A DNA stretch of 64,000 bases, from NCBI RefSeq assembly GCF_001514495.1, contig NZ_BCNM01000001.1, forward strand, positions 62,001-126,000, in the 5' to 3' direction. Positions 55,674-64,000 of this stretch are shown in pieces (the first letter of the stretch is position 1; each line of letters opens with the position of its first letter). The position numbers and the translations under genes were made by a program. The notes beneath the pieces are model-generated. The model had not been told where the DNA came from and did not search any database. It was given only the letters and a program-made list of their open reading frames with translations. Origin of the DNA: Paenibacillus pabuli NBRC 13638 (GTDB taxonomy: Bacteria; Bacillota; Bacilli; Paenibacillales; Paenibacillaceae).

Positions 55674-57180
55674 ATTTACAGAGGTGTTTAGTGAGCGTAA
55701 AGGACAGTTGTTGTCAGCTCTCCTTGAGCATATTCAGATCTCATTTATCGCGTTGTTCTTTGCCGTTCTGATTGCGATCCCGCTTGGCATTTATCTGACA
55801 CGCAAGCCAAGAGTGGCTGAGCCGATTATTGGGGTGACGGCAGTATTACAAACGATCCCTTCTCTGGCTCTACTCGGACTGCTCATTCCGTTATTTGGCA
55901 TAGGCACCCTTCCTGCAATCATTGCACTTGTGGTGTATGCCTTGCTTCCGGTACTCCGCAATACGTACACGGGCATATCCGAAGTCGATCCTTCCATGGT
56001 CGAGGCAGCGAATGCCATGGGGATGAACAGTCGGCAGCGTCTGACCAAAGTAGAGCTGCCACTCGCGATGCCTGTCATTATGGCAGGAATTCGTACCGCC
56101 ATGGTTCTCATTGTGGGTACAGCAACACTTGCTGCTTTGATTGGTGCAGGCGGCCTGGGTGAACTGATTTTGCTCGGCATCGACCGAAACGATACAGCAT
56201 TGATCATTCTGGGAGCCATTCCAGCTGCGCTGCTTGCCATTTTGTTTGATGTGCTGCTGCGTCAGTTCCAACGTTTATCGTTTCGGAAAACACTGGTTAC
56301 CCTCGGAACGCTCGCTCTGGTGGCTGTGCTGGTGATTACGATTCCCTGGCTCTCCCGCGGGGGACAAAAGGATCTGGTGATTGCCGGCAAGCTGGGTGCC
56401 GAACCGGAGATTCTCATTCATATGTACCAATTGCTGATTGAAAAAGATACCGATCTGAAGGTTGAATTGAAACCTGGATTGGGGAAAACGACATTTCTGT
56501 TCAATGCACTGAAATCAGGTGATATTGATATTTATCCGGAATTTACGGGTACCGCCATCTCGGAATTTATGAAAGAAACCGCAGTCAGCACGGATCGCAC
56601 AGAAGTGTATGAACAGGCAAGGGACGGGATGTTAAGCCAGTTCAATATGGTTCTTCTCAGCCCAATGGATTACAACAATACGTATACGTTGGCTGTCCCT
56701 CAGAAGGTTGCTGACCAATATAATCTGAAGACAATATCGGACCTCAAGTCGGTACAGCAGCAGATCAAGGCCGGGTTCACGCTGGAATTCTCTGATCGGG
56801 AAGACGGGTATGTTGGCATTCAGAAGAAGTATGGCATCCAATTCCCGAACGTAGCCACCATGGAACCGAAACTGCGATACGCGGCCGTTCAGCGGGGAGA
56901 CATCAATCTGCTGGATGCCTACTCCACTGACAGTGAATTGAGACAGTATAAACTCGTTGTGCTGGAGGATGATCAGGAATTGTTCCCGCCATATCAAGGA
57001 GCGCCGATGCTTCGCAAAGAAACGGCGGACCAATATCCGCAGCTGGTAGAGGTGCTGAATCAACTTGCAGGCCGCATCACGGACGATGAGATGCGCCAAA
57101 TGAATTACGAAGTGAACGTTAATGGAGCAAGTACAGAACAAGTAGCAGCAGATTATCTGCAAAAAGCAGGGTTACTATAG
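55666..57180 (+). CDS. Osmoprotectant importer, fused permease and substrate-binding protein (OpuCB-OpuCC-like)
   Basis: 504 residues. The first 215 form an OpuCB-type permease (five to six helices; ABC permease loop [24 protein letters not shown]). After a further helix near 218-235 comes an OpuCC/ProX-type binding domain ([54 protein letters not shown]). The fusion tethers the binding protein on the outer face. The ligand should be a quaternary amine such as betaine, carnitine or choline. Confidence 0.93.
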   Translation: MSEFTEVFSERKGQLLSALLEHIQISFIALFFAVLIAIPLGIYLTRKPRVAEPIIGVTAVLQTIPSLALLGLLIPLFGIGTLPAIIALVVYALLPVLRNTYTGISEVDPSMVEAANAMGMNSRQRLTKVELPLAMPVIMAGIRTAMVLIVGTATLAALIGAGGLGELILLGIDRNDTALIILGAIPAALLAILFDVLLRQFQRLSFRKTLVTLGTLALVAVLVITIPWLSRGGQKDLVIAGKLGAEPEILIHMYQLLIEKDTDLKVELKPGLGKTTFLFNALKSGDIDIYPEFTGTAISEFMKETAVSTDRTEVYEQARDGMLSQFNMVLLSPMDYNNTYTLAVPQKVADQYNLKTISDLKSVQQQIKAGFTLEFSDREDGYVGIQKKYGIQFPNVATMEPKLRYAAVQRGDINLLDAYSTDSELRQYKLVVLEDDQELFPPYQGAPMLRKETADQYPQLVEVLNQLAGRITDDEMRQMNYEVNVNGASTEQVAADYLQKAGLL

Positions 57181-57219
57181 CTTGATATTTACGGTTAACC
57201 ATGAAGAGGAGGAACCAAC

Positions 57220-58563
57220 ATGACACAACTTTATGATCTGATCGCGATTGGAACCGGGAGCGCGGCAAGCTCTGTTATATCCCGCTGCGCCGAAGCTGGA
57301 TGGAAAATTGCTGTGATTGATGAACGAGAGTTTGGCGGGACCTGTGCGTTACGGGGCTGTGATCCCAAAAAAGTACTTGCAGGAGCGGCTGAACTGATCG
57401 ACTGGAATGAACGAATGAAGGGTAAAGGTGTAAAAGGAAATGCGACCATTCAGTGGTCCGAACTGATGACGTTCAAGCGTACGTTTACCGAAAGTATTCC
57501 GAGAGCAAGCGAGGATAAGTACAAACAGGCCGGGATGGATACGTTCCATGGCAAAGCTTCTTTTGTCGACGAAGATCACATTCGTGTAGGGGAAGAAGTG
57601 CTGCAGGGGAAACATATTCTAATTGCCACAGGTGCGCGTCCAGCGCCACTTCCGATCGATGGTGCTGAGCATCTGATATACAGCGATGATTTTCTTGATC
57701 TGGAACAGCTGCCGGATAAATTGGTTCTGGTGGGTGGCGGCTACATTGCTTTTGAGTTTGCACATATGGCGGCCAGAGCCGGTACGGAAGTTCATATTAT
57801 TCATCGGGGTCAACAGCCACTTGAACAGTTTGATTCGGAGCTGGTGGAACTGCTGCTGCAAAAATCAGAAGAAGTGGGCATTCAAGTGCACTTGAATGCG
57901 GAAGTGAAGGCGATTCGTCAGCAGGGAAACACATATGTGGTCAGCGGAACCCGCAATGGGGCTGAGCATCAATGGCAGTGCGGACTTGTCGTACACGGAG
58001 CAGGGCGTATTCCAAATGTGGAGGGGCTTGAACTGGAGAAGGGAAACGTCAGCTATACGAAAAAAGGCATCTCCGTTAATGAGTACTTACAAAGCGACAG
58101 CAATCCAAAAGTCTACGCAGCTGGCGATGTTGCGGCAACGGAAGGACTTCCTTTGACTCCACTCGCAAGCCAGGAATCACGCGCTGTATCCCTGAACTTA
58201 CTCAAAGGAAATCATAACAAACCTAATTATAAAGTAATGCCCTCGATTGTATTTACCGTGCCATCCTTGGGTTCCGTAGGACTTGATGTCGAGCAGGCCA
58301 AGAAAGAGGGCTACGAGGTGAAGGTAAATGACATGTCGAAATGGTATACTTATAAACGTACGAATGAAAAATTTGCCATGGCCAAAGTCGTAATCGACAA
58401 GGCAACAGGGCGCATCCTGGGTGCCCATATATTGGGTGGCAAAACAGAAGAACTGATTAACCTGTTCGCCATGGCGATTCAGTTCGATTTGACGACCGAT
58501 CAGTTAAACACCATGAATTTTGCATATCCTACAGCCGCATCGGACCTGGGCTCTTTAATTTAA
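57220..58563 (+). CDS. FAD-dependent pyridine nucleotide-disulfide oxidoreductase family protein
   Basis: 447 residues, ATG after AAGAGGAGG. FAD site IAIGTGSAASSV, redox motif FGGTCALRGCDPKK (Cys 42 and Cys 47), NAD(P) site LVLVGGGYIAFEFAHMA, second FAD contact VYAAGDVA, and a dimerisation domain. The C-terminus reads FAYPTAASD where glutathione or dihydrolipoamide reductases have HxHPTxxE, so the catalytic His-Glu pair is missing. It may therefore act on a different acceptor. It follows the importer by 39 bp without a terminator. Confidence 0.9.
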   Translation: MTQLYDLIAIGTGSAASSVISRCAEAGWKIAVIDEREFGGTCALRGCDPKKVLAGAAELIDWNERMKGKGVKGNATIQWSELMTFKRTFTESIPRASEDKYKQAGMDTFHGKASFVDEDHIRVGEEVLQGKHILIATGARPAPLPIDGAEHLIYSDDFLDLEQLPDKLVLVGGGYIAFEFAHMAARAGTEVHIIHRGQQPLEQFDSELVELLLQKSEEVGIQVHLNAEVKAIRQQGNTYVVSGTRNGAEHQWQCGLVVHGAGRIPNVEGLELEKGNVSYTKKGISVNEYLQSDSNPKVYAAGDVAATEGLPLTPLASQESRAVSLNLLKGNHNKPNYKVMPSIVFTVPSLGSVGLDVEQAKKEGYEVKVNDMSKWYTYKRTNEKFAMAKVVIDKATGRILGAHILGGKTEELINLFAMAIQFDLTTDQLNTMNFAYPTAASDLGSLI

Positions 58564-58589
58564 TGTGATGATGTGGAAGGAAGGTTAAA

Positions 58590-59201
58590 ATGATGTCAGC
58601 TAATTTTCATCGGATTCATGAAGCCGAGTGGACTACAGCACCGGTTCATGCGGGGACGGAAGGTGACCGTCTCATTGTGGAAGCACAGGAGGGCAGCGAC
58701 TTCTGGGAGAAAACATTCTATGGTTTCTGCCACCAGAATGGACATGCCATGCTTGCCCCATGGGATGGAACCAAGGCCATTGAAGTATCGTTTGACTTGA
58801 GTTCATTCACGGAATTATATGATCAGGCGGGATTGATGCTCTGGCACGGTCAGGACCAATGGATCAAGGCGGGGGTTGAAGTCAACGACGGTGTGGCTCA
58901 TGTGGGAGCAGTCGTAACCGATCGATTTTCCGATTGGTCACTCTCTCCAGTACCCGAGTGGGGTGGACGAATCGTTACTATTCGTGCCTCGTATCACGAC
59001 GAAGCCGTGATCATTCGTGCACGCACGGACGAGCATCCTTGGCGCACAATTCGGGTTGCGCGGTTTGCCTATCCAGCGAATAAGCAGGCAGGACCGTTTC
59101 TCTGTTCTCCGAAGCGTGCTGGTTTCAAGGTAGCGTTTACCAAATGGAAACTGACAGAACCGGATCAGGATCTGCACACAGACCCTCCGATCATCGATTG
59201 A
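58590..59201 (+). CDS. DUF1349 domain protein
   Basis: 203 residues, ATG after GGAAGGAAGG. The whole length fits DUF1349, a concanavalin-like beta-sandwich (SDFWEKTFYGF, QAGLMLWHGQDQWIKAGVEV, FSDWSLSPVPEW, RIVTIRASYHDEAVIIRA, GPFLCSPKRAGFKVAF). Function unknown; related to the REE1/YyaH-type proteins proposed to modulate enzymes or bind sugars. Likely the last gene of the unit beginning at 57220. Confidence 0.9.
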   Translation: MMSANFHRIHEAEWTTAPVHAGTEGDRLIVEAQEGSDFWEKTFYGFCHQNGHAMLAPWDGTKAIEVSFDLSSFTELYDQAGLMLWHGQDQWIKAGVEVNDGVAHVGAVVTDRFSDWSLSPVPEWGGRIVTIRASYHDEAVIIRARTDEHPWRTIRVARFAYPANKQAGPFLCSPKRAGFKVAFTKWKLTEPDQDLHTDPPIID

Positions 59202-59209
59202 GATGGGCG

Positions 59210-59255
59210 CAAAGAAGCACGTTTTCCTTGATGGAGAACGTGCTTCTTTGAATTT
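59210..59255. terminator. Terminator after the DUF1349 gene
   Basis: CAAAGAAGCACGTTTTCC and GGAGAACGTGCTTCTTTG pair with one wobble around a short loop; A/T on both sides. Confidence 0.8.
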
Positions 59256-59358
59256 AGGCAGCGGTACAGGAGTTAATACGCTAATCCATTTGGAAGGCAT
59301 AGCATCGCTTTTTATTCAACACATGAACTTGCAACTCTCGTATAACGTGCATGACAAT

Positions 59359-59838
59359 TTATTTGTTTAGATCCGTCGTGCCTGGGGAGCTGGATTCGAT
59401 GTCAACCGCATTCCCGTCACTGTCATCATTTGACTCATTCAGTTCGCGCATGCGTTCTTCATAATCGTCCAGGAACCAGAGCGGATCCATGTTATCTTCC
59501 TCGCCATTATAATTAATCAATACTTCTTCGCCGGCTTTGATATCTTTGTAAGCATAGAAATCAAAGGTGTGGTTGTCAAAGTTAATGTCATAAGTGGCAT
59601 TAGGTTCGTAGGAATGATTGATCAGACTGCCGTATCCCAACAGGATGGCGGTATGATTGGCTCCGTATTCGAATACGTAATCTTCGAGAATGGTCTTCTC
59701 AACATGTTCGTGGTCTTCATTGGGATAAGGGACTACCGGGGCCTGATGGATCAGCTGGCCTTTGGGAATATCTACCGTAGCAAAAACACCGCGGTTAAAT
59801 TCGCCATCTCCCAATTTGGACTGTTTCACTTCAATCAT
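59359..59838 (-). CDS. SET domain-containing protein
   Basis: 159 residues, ATG 59838 with AGGTG 6 nt upstream. SET-domain motifs are complete: NRGVFATVDIPKGQLI, INHSYEPNATYDIN (SAM-binding NHS), AGEEVLINYNG (catalytic Tyr). The C-terminus is a short acidic tail (about 25 residues rich in Asp, Ser and Glu). No pre- or post-SET zinc clusters. Predicted protein-lysine methyltransferase; the target in this bacterium is unknown. Confidence 0.9.
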   Translation of the reverse strand: MIEVKQSKLGDGEFNRGVFATVDIPKGQLIHQAPVVPYPNEDHEHVEKTILEDYVFEYGANHTAILLGYGSLINHSYEPNATYDINFDNHTFDFYAYKDIKAGEEVLINYNGEEDNMDPLWFLDDYEERMRELNESNDDSDGNAVDIESSSPGTTDLNK

Positions 59839-60081
59839 AATGTTCACCTGATGCTCTGCATGAGAGCTCCATTCTTATAGTAGTAAGTCGTTTAAGCAAA
59901 AATTTTAACTCATCCATACCTATAAGGCAAATGTCATTGTTTTGGTTTACCTCGATATGAAGTCGAAACAGAGGACATTTCAGCGAAAATGAATGCTAAA
60001 TTTACAATATCCGTTGAGTTGTGCCGCTTATAACGATTATAATATACAAGAATTGAAGTCTATATAGAAAAGGTGTCATGA

Positions 60082-61638
60082 ATGAGCATACTAAATGTCG
60101 AAAAATTAAGTCACGGCTTTGGTGACCGTGCTATCTTTAACAACGTTTCTTTCCGCCTGCTGAAAGGCGAGCACATTGGGCTGATCGGGGCCAATGGTGA
60201 AGGTAAATCTACCTTTATGAACATTATTACGGGCAAGCTTCAGCCGGATGAAGGCAAAGTGGAGTGGTCCAAACGGATGCGTGTCGGTTATCTGGATCAG
60301 CATGCTGTGCTGAACAAAGGACAATCCATTCGTGATGTTCTTCGTGGTGCGTTCCAGTATTTGTTTGACATGGAACAGGAAATGAATGATATGTATGGCA
60401 AGATGGGCGATGTAACGCCTGAGGAATTGGAACAGTTGCTGGAGGATGTAGGAACGATCCAGGATACGCTGACCAACCAGGATTTTTACATGATCGATGC
60501 CAAAGTGGACGAAACAGCACGTGGTCTGGGTCTGACCGATATCGGTCTGGACAAGGACGTTAATGACCTTAGTGGTGGACAGCGTACCAAGGTACTGCTC
60601 GCCAAGCTGCTGCTTGAAAAACCGGATATTCTGCTCCTGGATGAGCCTACGAACTATCTGGATGAACTGCATATCGAATGGCTGAAACGCTATTTGCAGG
60701 AATACGAGAATGCCTTCATTCTGATCTCGCATGATATCCCGTTCCTGAACAGTGTAATTAACTTGATTTATCACATGGAGAATCAGGATTTGACTCGTTA
60801 TGTGGGCGATTATAGCCACTTCCAGGAAGTTCATGAGATGAAAAAACAGCAGCTGGAATCGGCGTATAAGCGTCAACAACAGGAAATTGCCGATCTCAAG
60901 GACTTTGTGGCACGGAACAAAGCGAGTGTGGCAACTCGTAACATGGCGATGTCCAGACAGAAGAAGCTGGACAAGATGGAAGTCATCGAAATTGCCAAGG
61001 AAAAGCCGAAACCACAGTTCAATTTTCGTGATGCAAGAACGTCCGGTAAGCTCATTTTCGAAACCAAAGGTCTTGTGATTGGTTACAACGAACCGTTGTC
61101 CAGACCACTGGATCTGCGTATGGAGCGTGGACAGAAGATTGCACTTGTGGGTGCGAACGGGATTGGTAAGACAACACTGATGCGCAGTATTTTGGGCGAA
61201 ATTCCGGCTCTGGAAGGAACTGTTCAGCGCGGAGAACATCTGGAGATTGGATATTTCCAGCAAGAGATGAAGGAAGCGAACTATAATACCTGTATCGAAG
61301 AGATCTGGCAGGAGTTCCCGTCCTATACCCAATTTGAAGTACGTGCTGCACTCGCAAAATGTGGACTGACTACCAAGCATATTGAGAGTAAGGTTGCAGT
61401 GCTGAGCGGTGGCGAGAAAGCCAAAGTGCGTCTCTGCAAGCTGATCAATAATGAAACAAACCTGCTTGTACTCGATGAGCCGACGAACCATCTGGACGTA
61501 GACGCCAAGGATGAACTGAAACGTGCACTTCAAGCGTACAAAGGCAGCATTCTGCTCATCTCTCACGAACCTGAATTCTATCGTGATGTAGTTACGGAGA
61601 CATGGAATTGTGAGTCATGGACAACGAAGGTATTTTAA
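60082..61638 (+). CDS. ABC-F family ATP-binding protein (YkpA/YbiT-like)
   Basis: 518 residues without membrane segments. Two ATPase domains: GANGEGKST and GANGIGKTT Walker A, signatures LSGGQRTK and LSGGEKAK, Walker B LLLDEPTNYLD and LVLDEPTNHLD. A linker with charged coiled-coil (HEMKKQQLESAYKRQQQEI) lies between them. This is the housekeeping translation-factor ABC-F type rather than an antibiotic-resistance ARE-type by overall layout. ATG after AAAAGGTGTC. Confidence 0.93.
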   Translation: MSILNVEKLSHGFGDRAIFNNVSFRLLKGEHIGLIGANGEGKSTFMNIITGKLQPDEGKVEWSKRMRVGYLDQHAVLNKGQSIRDVLRGAFQYLFDMEQEMNDMYGKMGDVTPEELEQLLEDVGTIQDTLTNQDFYMIDAKVDETARGLGLTDIGLDKDVNDLSGGQRTKVLLAKLLLEKPDILLLDEPTNYLDELHIEWLKRYLQEYENAFILISHDIPFLNSVINLIYHMENQDLTRYVGDYSHFQEVHEMKKQQLESAYKRQQQEIADLKDFVARNKASVATRNMAMSRQKKLDKMEVIEIAKEKPKPQFNFRDARTSGKLIFETKGLVIGYNEPLSRPLDLRMERGQKIALVGANGIGKTTLMRSILGEIPALEGTVQRGEHLEIGYFQQEMKEANYNTCIEEIWQEFPSYTQFEVRAALAKCGLTTKHIESKVAVLSGGEKAKVRLCKLINNETNLLVLDEPTNHLDVDAKDELKRALQAYKGSILLISHEPEFYRDVVTETWNCESWTTKVF

Positions 61639-61678
61639 TATCCGTGCTGCACTAGAGGTATCAAGAACAATCGTACAG

Positions 61679-61716
61679 AAGACAGCGCCATGGTTAAATG
61701 GACGCTGTCTTTTTTG
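61679..61716 (+). terminator. Terminator after the ABC-F gene
   Basis: AAGACAGCG / CGCTGTCTT stem with inner CCAT/ATGG, then six T. Confidence 0.85.
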
Positions 61717-61727
61717 GGCTGCAAGGG

Positions 61728-62288
61728 TTAATTGTAATGTCTGCCGATTTGATAGGCTTGCTCCAACAAGCCTTCGATATGCGCTTTGGATTCGGATATG
61801 GTTTCATAGAGGAACTCGACTCGGGATTCCTGCATTCTTGCATAGCCTGCGATCCCATTATTCAGATAATTCGAAATCATGTTGTAATAATCGTATTTAT
61901 GGAATGAAGCCTCCGTTCCTCCAGCTAGTGCAATCCAGAGTGCCTTTTTGGCGTTTGCCTTGTTCAGCAGACCCATGTTCCATACCTTGTCCAGATAGGC
62001 TTTGAGCATGGAAGGAACGTTATACCACCATATCGGGAAAACAAATACAATGGCATCAGCTGCGAGCACGCGATCCAGTTCTTTGCGAATTACAGGGGCA
62101 TGCTGCTTGTCGGGGTTTTGCCAATCTCGCTCATCTTCCACGCTATATAATGGATCAAATCCATCACGATACAGATCAAGGATATCGATTTCGTGGTGAT
62201 TCTCTTTCATCCCTTCTATAAAACGATTCATCACGGCAAATGTAAGGGAATCCTGTCTTGGGTGAGTAACGACCAGTTTGACTTTCAT
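61728..62288 (-). CDS. NAD(P)H-dependent quinone oxidoreductase, flavodoxin-like fold (MdaB-like)
   Basis: 186 residues. Flavodoxin-like reductase pattern: KLVVTHPRQDSLTFAVMNRF phosphate-binding turn, DLYRDGFDPL, ADAIVFVFPIWWYNVPSMLKAYLDKVW (the WWYNVP substrate/FMN motif) and LAGGTEASF. Probable two-electron reductase of quinones or related electrophiles. It is divergent from a HxlR regulator, which probably controls it. Confidence 0.92.
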   Translation of the reverse strand: MKVKLVVTHPRQDSLTFAVMNRFIEGMKENHHEIDILDLYRDGFDPLYSVEDERDWQNPDKQHAPVIRKELDRVLAADAIVFVFPIWWYNVPSMLKAYLDKVWNMGLLNKANAKKALWIALAGGTEASFHKYDYYNMISNYLNNGIAGYARMQESRVEFLYETISESKAHIEGLLEQAYQIGRHYN

Positions 62289-62375
62289 GTATGAGTAACC
62301 ATCCTTTTTCCTTCATTTTTTTGGTTTAACGTTCTGACCAATGTTATTATAAGTTTCATGACATCTTATTGAGAA

Positions 62376-62405
62376 GTACGCACCTTCGAGTGCTGTAGAT
62401 ACCTT
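62376..62405. promoter_or_regulatory. Direct repeats between quinone reductase and HxlR genes, candidate HxlR operator
   Basis: GTACGCACCTT at 62376 and GTAGATACCTT at 62395, 19 bp apart, in the shared intergenic region. No independent support. Confidence 0.35.
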
Positions 62406-62464
62406 GAAGTTCTTCGGTTACTTTTAATAATGGATATATATATGTGATTTAAGGGGGATTACCA

Positions 62465-62854
62465 GTGGAAGAGGAAATGAAAAAATATGAGAGCGGTGTG
62501 CAGGCGATGCTGGAACTCGTCGGTGGAAAATGGAGAATTCTTATTCTGCATCAGCTGATATCAGGTAAAAAACGAACAAGTGAACTTCGCAGAGCCATTC
62601 CTGGCATTACGCAGAAGGTCCTTACCCAGCAGCTTCGTGATCTTGAGAAGAATGAAATCATCCATCGGATTATTCATCCCCAGATTCCGCCCAAGGTAGA
62701 ATATGAGCTGACCGATTATGGCTTGACATTACAGGAGATCATCGACAGGATCTGTCTGTGGGGAGAGAATCATCTGGACAGAGTATATGGAGATAAAAGC
62801 AAAGTGCTGGAAGATCATTTTAGCGACTATATTCCGCTTTCAACTTCAACCTGA
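62465..62854 (+). CDS. HxlR family transcriptional regulator
   Basis: 129 residues, GTG start after AAGGGGGA. Winged helix with the HxlR signature: LVGGKWRILILHQL, RTSELRRAIPGITQKVLTQQLRDLEKNEII, YELTDYGLTLQEII. No conserved N-terminal Cys is present as in the redox-sensing YodB/HypR members, so effector sensing may differ. Likely regulates the divergent quinone reductase. Confidence 0.92.
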   Translation: MEEEMKKYESGVQAMLELVGGKWRILILHQLISGKKRTSELRRAIPGITQKVLTQQLRDLEKNEIIHRIIHPQIPPKVEYELTDYGLTLQEIIDRICLWGENHLDRVYGDKSKVLEDHFSDYIPLSTST

Positions 62855-62879
62855 ACTGACCGCCAAACTTCAAATAAAA

Positions 62880-62917
62880 CAAAAAACCTTCCTGCATTGA
62901 AGAGGAGGTTTTTTGTT
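62880..62917 (+). terminator. Terminator after the HxlR gene
   Basis: AAAAAACCTTCCT / GAGGAGGTTTTTT hairpin with an 8-nt loop and T-run. Confidence 0.8.
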
Positions 62918-63003
62918 GTTTTTTTTCCTTTATCAGCGAAACTGATAAATGTCATAAAATCATTGAAATTGACCCTCAACACCCCGTGTGGTAGGTTCTA
63001 ATT

Positions 63004-63039
63004 AGTAGAAATTAATATGATCATTTTAGTAGGAATTAA
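63004..63039. promoter_or_regulatory. Direct repeats upstream of cysJ, candidate operator
   Basis: AGTAGAAATTAA at 63004 and AGTAGGAATTAA at 63028 (11 of 12 identical, 24 bp apart). TTGACC at 62969 could be a -35 box. Confidence 0.4.
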
Positions 63040-63065
63040 AATTGACGCAATGCGCGAGGTGGCAA

Positions 63066-64000
63066 ATGGTGGAACTTCAAGTGACAAACAGCCCTTTTAA
63101 TCAGGAACAGATTGAGCTGCTCAATCGCCTTATTCCTACATTGAACGATGGACAGAAAACTTGGCTTAGCGGATATCTGACAGCCATTCAAGGATTTGCG
63201 GCTGTAGCTGCACCTGCTGGTGTGGAACAACAGCCTGCATCTTCAGCAGGTATTACTCCTGAAATCGCACCTGCTGCGGTATCTAAGGAAGTAACAGTAC
63301 TTTTTGGTTCACAAACTGGGAACTCCAGTGGACTGTCCAAGAAACTGGCGAAAAAGCTGGAAGAGCAGGGACTTCAGGTGACCCTGTCAGCAATGGGAGA
63401 TTTCAAACCGAACGGACTGAAAAAAGTAGAGAATCTTCTCATTATTGTCAGCACACATGGAGAAGGCGAACCGCCGGATAATGCCATTCCGCTGCATGAA
63501 TTCCTGCATAGCAAACGGGCTCCGAAGCTCGATGGACTGCGTTACTCCGTATTGGCTCTGGGCGATACTTCATATGAGTTCTTCTGCCAGACAGGAAAGG
63601 ACTTTGATAATCGGTTGCAGGAGCTTGGCGGAACAGCGCTTGTACCCCGTGTGGACTGTGATGTTGACTTTGATGAAGCGGCGGCCGAGTGGATGAATGA
63701 TGTGCTCGCTTCACTCAGCAGTACACCGGCATCTGCGGGAACGGTAACCAGTGAAGCCGTTGGGGCTGCAGGCAGTGGCGTTGAATCCGAGTTCAACCGG
63801 ACGAATCCGTTCAGGGCGGAAGTGCTCGAAAATCTGAACTTGAACGGCAGAGGATCAGACCGAGAGACGCGTCATATAGAATTATCTCTGGAGGGTTCCA
63901 ATCTGGATTATGAACCGGGCGACAGCCTGGGTGTATTCCCTGAGAACCATCCACGACTTGTAGATGAGCTGATTACAGCCATGGAATGGAATGCGGATGA
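63066..64000 (+). CDS. cysJ: Sulfite reductase [NADPH] flavoprotein alpha component, 3' truncated by the window
   Basis: The frame opens at ATG 63066 (GAGGTGG just upstream) and stays open to the window end, 311 codons. A 60-residue N-terminal extension (FNQEQIELLNRLIPTLNDGQ) leads to a flavodoxin domain with FMN motifs LFGSQTGNSSGLSKKLA, STHGEGEPPDNA and LALGDTSYEFFCQTGKDFD. After a Ser/Ala/Gly-rich linker the FAD-binding connection domain begins (NPFRAEVLENLNLNGRGSDRETRHIEL, DYEPGDSLGVFPEN). This is CysJ, which passes electrons from NADPH to the sulfite reductase haemoprotein; cysI would be expected downstream. Confidence 0.93.
   Translation, partial: MVELQVTNSPFNQEQIELLNRLIPTLNDGQKTWLSGYLTAIQGFAAVAAPAGVEQQPASSAGITPEIAPAAVSKEVTVLFGSQTGNSSGLSKKLAKKLEEQGLQVTLSAMGDFKPNGLKKVENLLIIVSTHGEGEPPDNAIPLHEFLHSKRAPKLDGLRYSVLALGDTSYEFFCQTGKDFDNRLQELGGTALVPRVDCDVDFDEAAAEWMNDVLASLSSTPASAGTVTSEAVGAAGSGVESEFNRTNPFRAEVLENLNLNGRGSDRETRHIELSLEGSNLDYEPGDSLGVFPENHPRLVDELITAMEWNAD

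Noticed and set aside
60106..61566. Long open frame on the minus strand (about 486 codons) opposite the ABC-F gene
   Set aside because: Its translation has no domain pattern, and the plus strand encodes a complete two-domain ATPase. It is a codon-usage shadow.
1..64000. CRISPR arrays, tRNA or rRNA genes, insertion sequences, phage genes
   Set aside because: No regularly spaced repeats, cloverleaf sequences, transposase or phage structural proteins were recognised on either strand.

Overview
This window looks like chromosomal DNA of a Paenibacillus-type Firmicute. The support is moderate GC, strong AGGAGG-type ribosome binding sites, frequent TTG and GTG starts, many OmpR-type two-component systems paired with ABC exporters, and a typical mix of family members (BdhA-type butanediol dehydrogenase, Asp23, M29 aminopeptidase, HesB-like protein, DUF1349, HD-GYP). 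No rRNA, tRNA, CRISPR array, phage or intact insertion sequence was seen.

Region 1 (1-9371) is the 3' end of a nonribosomal peptide synthetase (A-domain tail, carrier, epimerization, condensation, adenylation, carrier, thioesterase). It is followed by a two-component system and an ABC-2 exporter whose ATPase closely matches bacitracin-transport BcrA. The last adenylation domain reads as asparagine-specific. Order and domain content reproduce the end of the bacitracin locus (bacC, bacRS, bcrAB); bcrC is not present before the closing terminator.

Region 2 (9.5-15.5 kb) holds a small hypothetical gene, an MtaD-type deaminase, and a MacB-like ABC exporter fused in one polypeptide, followed by its own response regulator and kinase.

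Region 3 (15.7-30.4 kb) is metabolic and regulatory: an orphan UbiD-type decarboxylase, an HD-GYP protein, an SRPBCC protein, an MFS exporter with divergent TetR regulator and visible operators, a 2-hydroxyacid dehydrogenase, a LacI regulator divergent from butanediol dehydrogenase with paired operators, a secreted Asp-box protein, an Old Yellow Enzyme and a NagZ-like lipoprotein.

Region 4 (30.4-40.7 kb) has a complete BceRS-BceAB-type peptide sensing and detoxification module, an HpaB-type monooxygenase, a fourth two-component system, an AI-2E family membrane protein and an Asp23 protein.

Region 5 (40.7-54.5 kb) carries AraC/aldo-keto reductase, acyl-CoA synthetase, aminopeptidase, a frameshifted GyrI-like gene, nitroreductase, TetR/alpha-beta hydrolase, a VanY-like carboxypeptidase, a HesB-like protein, and a TetR/SnoaL/NmrA cluster with matching operators. 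Two long imperfect palindromes (about 110 and 90 bp) look like dispersed intergenic repeats.

Region 6 (54.6-64.0 kb) has an OpuC-type osmoprotectant importer with fused permease and binding protein, a disulfide-oxidoreductase-like flavoprotein, DUF1349, a SET-domain protein, an ABC-F ATPase, a HxlR/quinone reductase pair, and the start of cysJ, which runs off the window.
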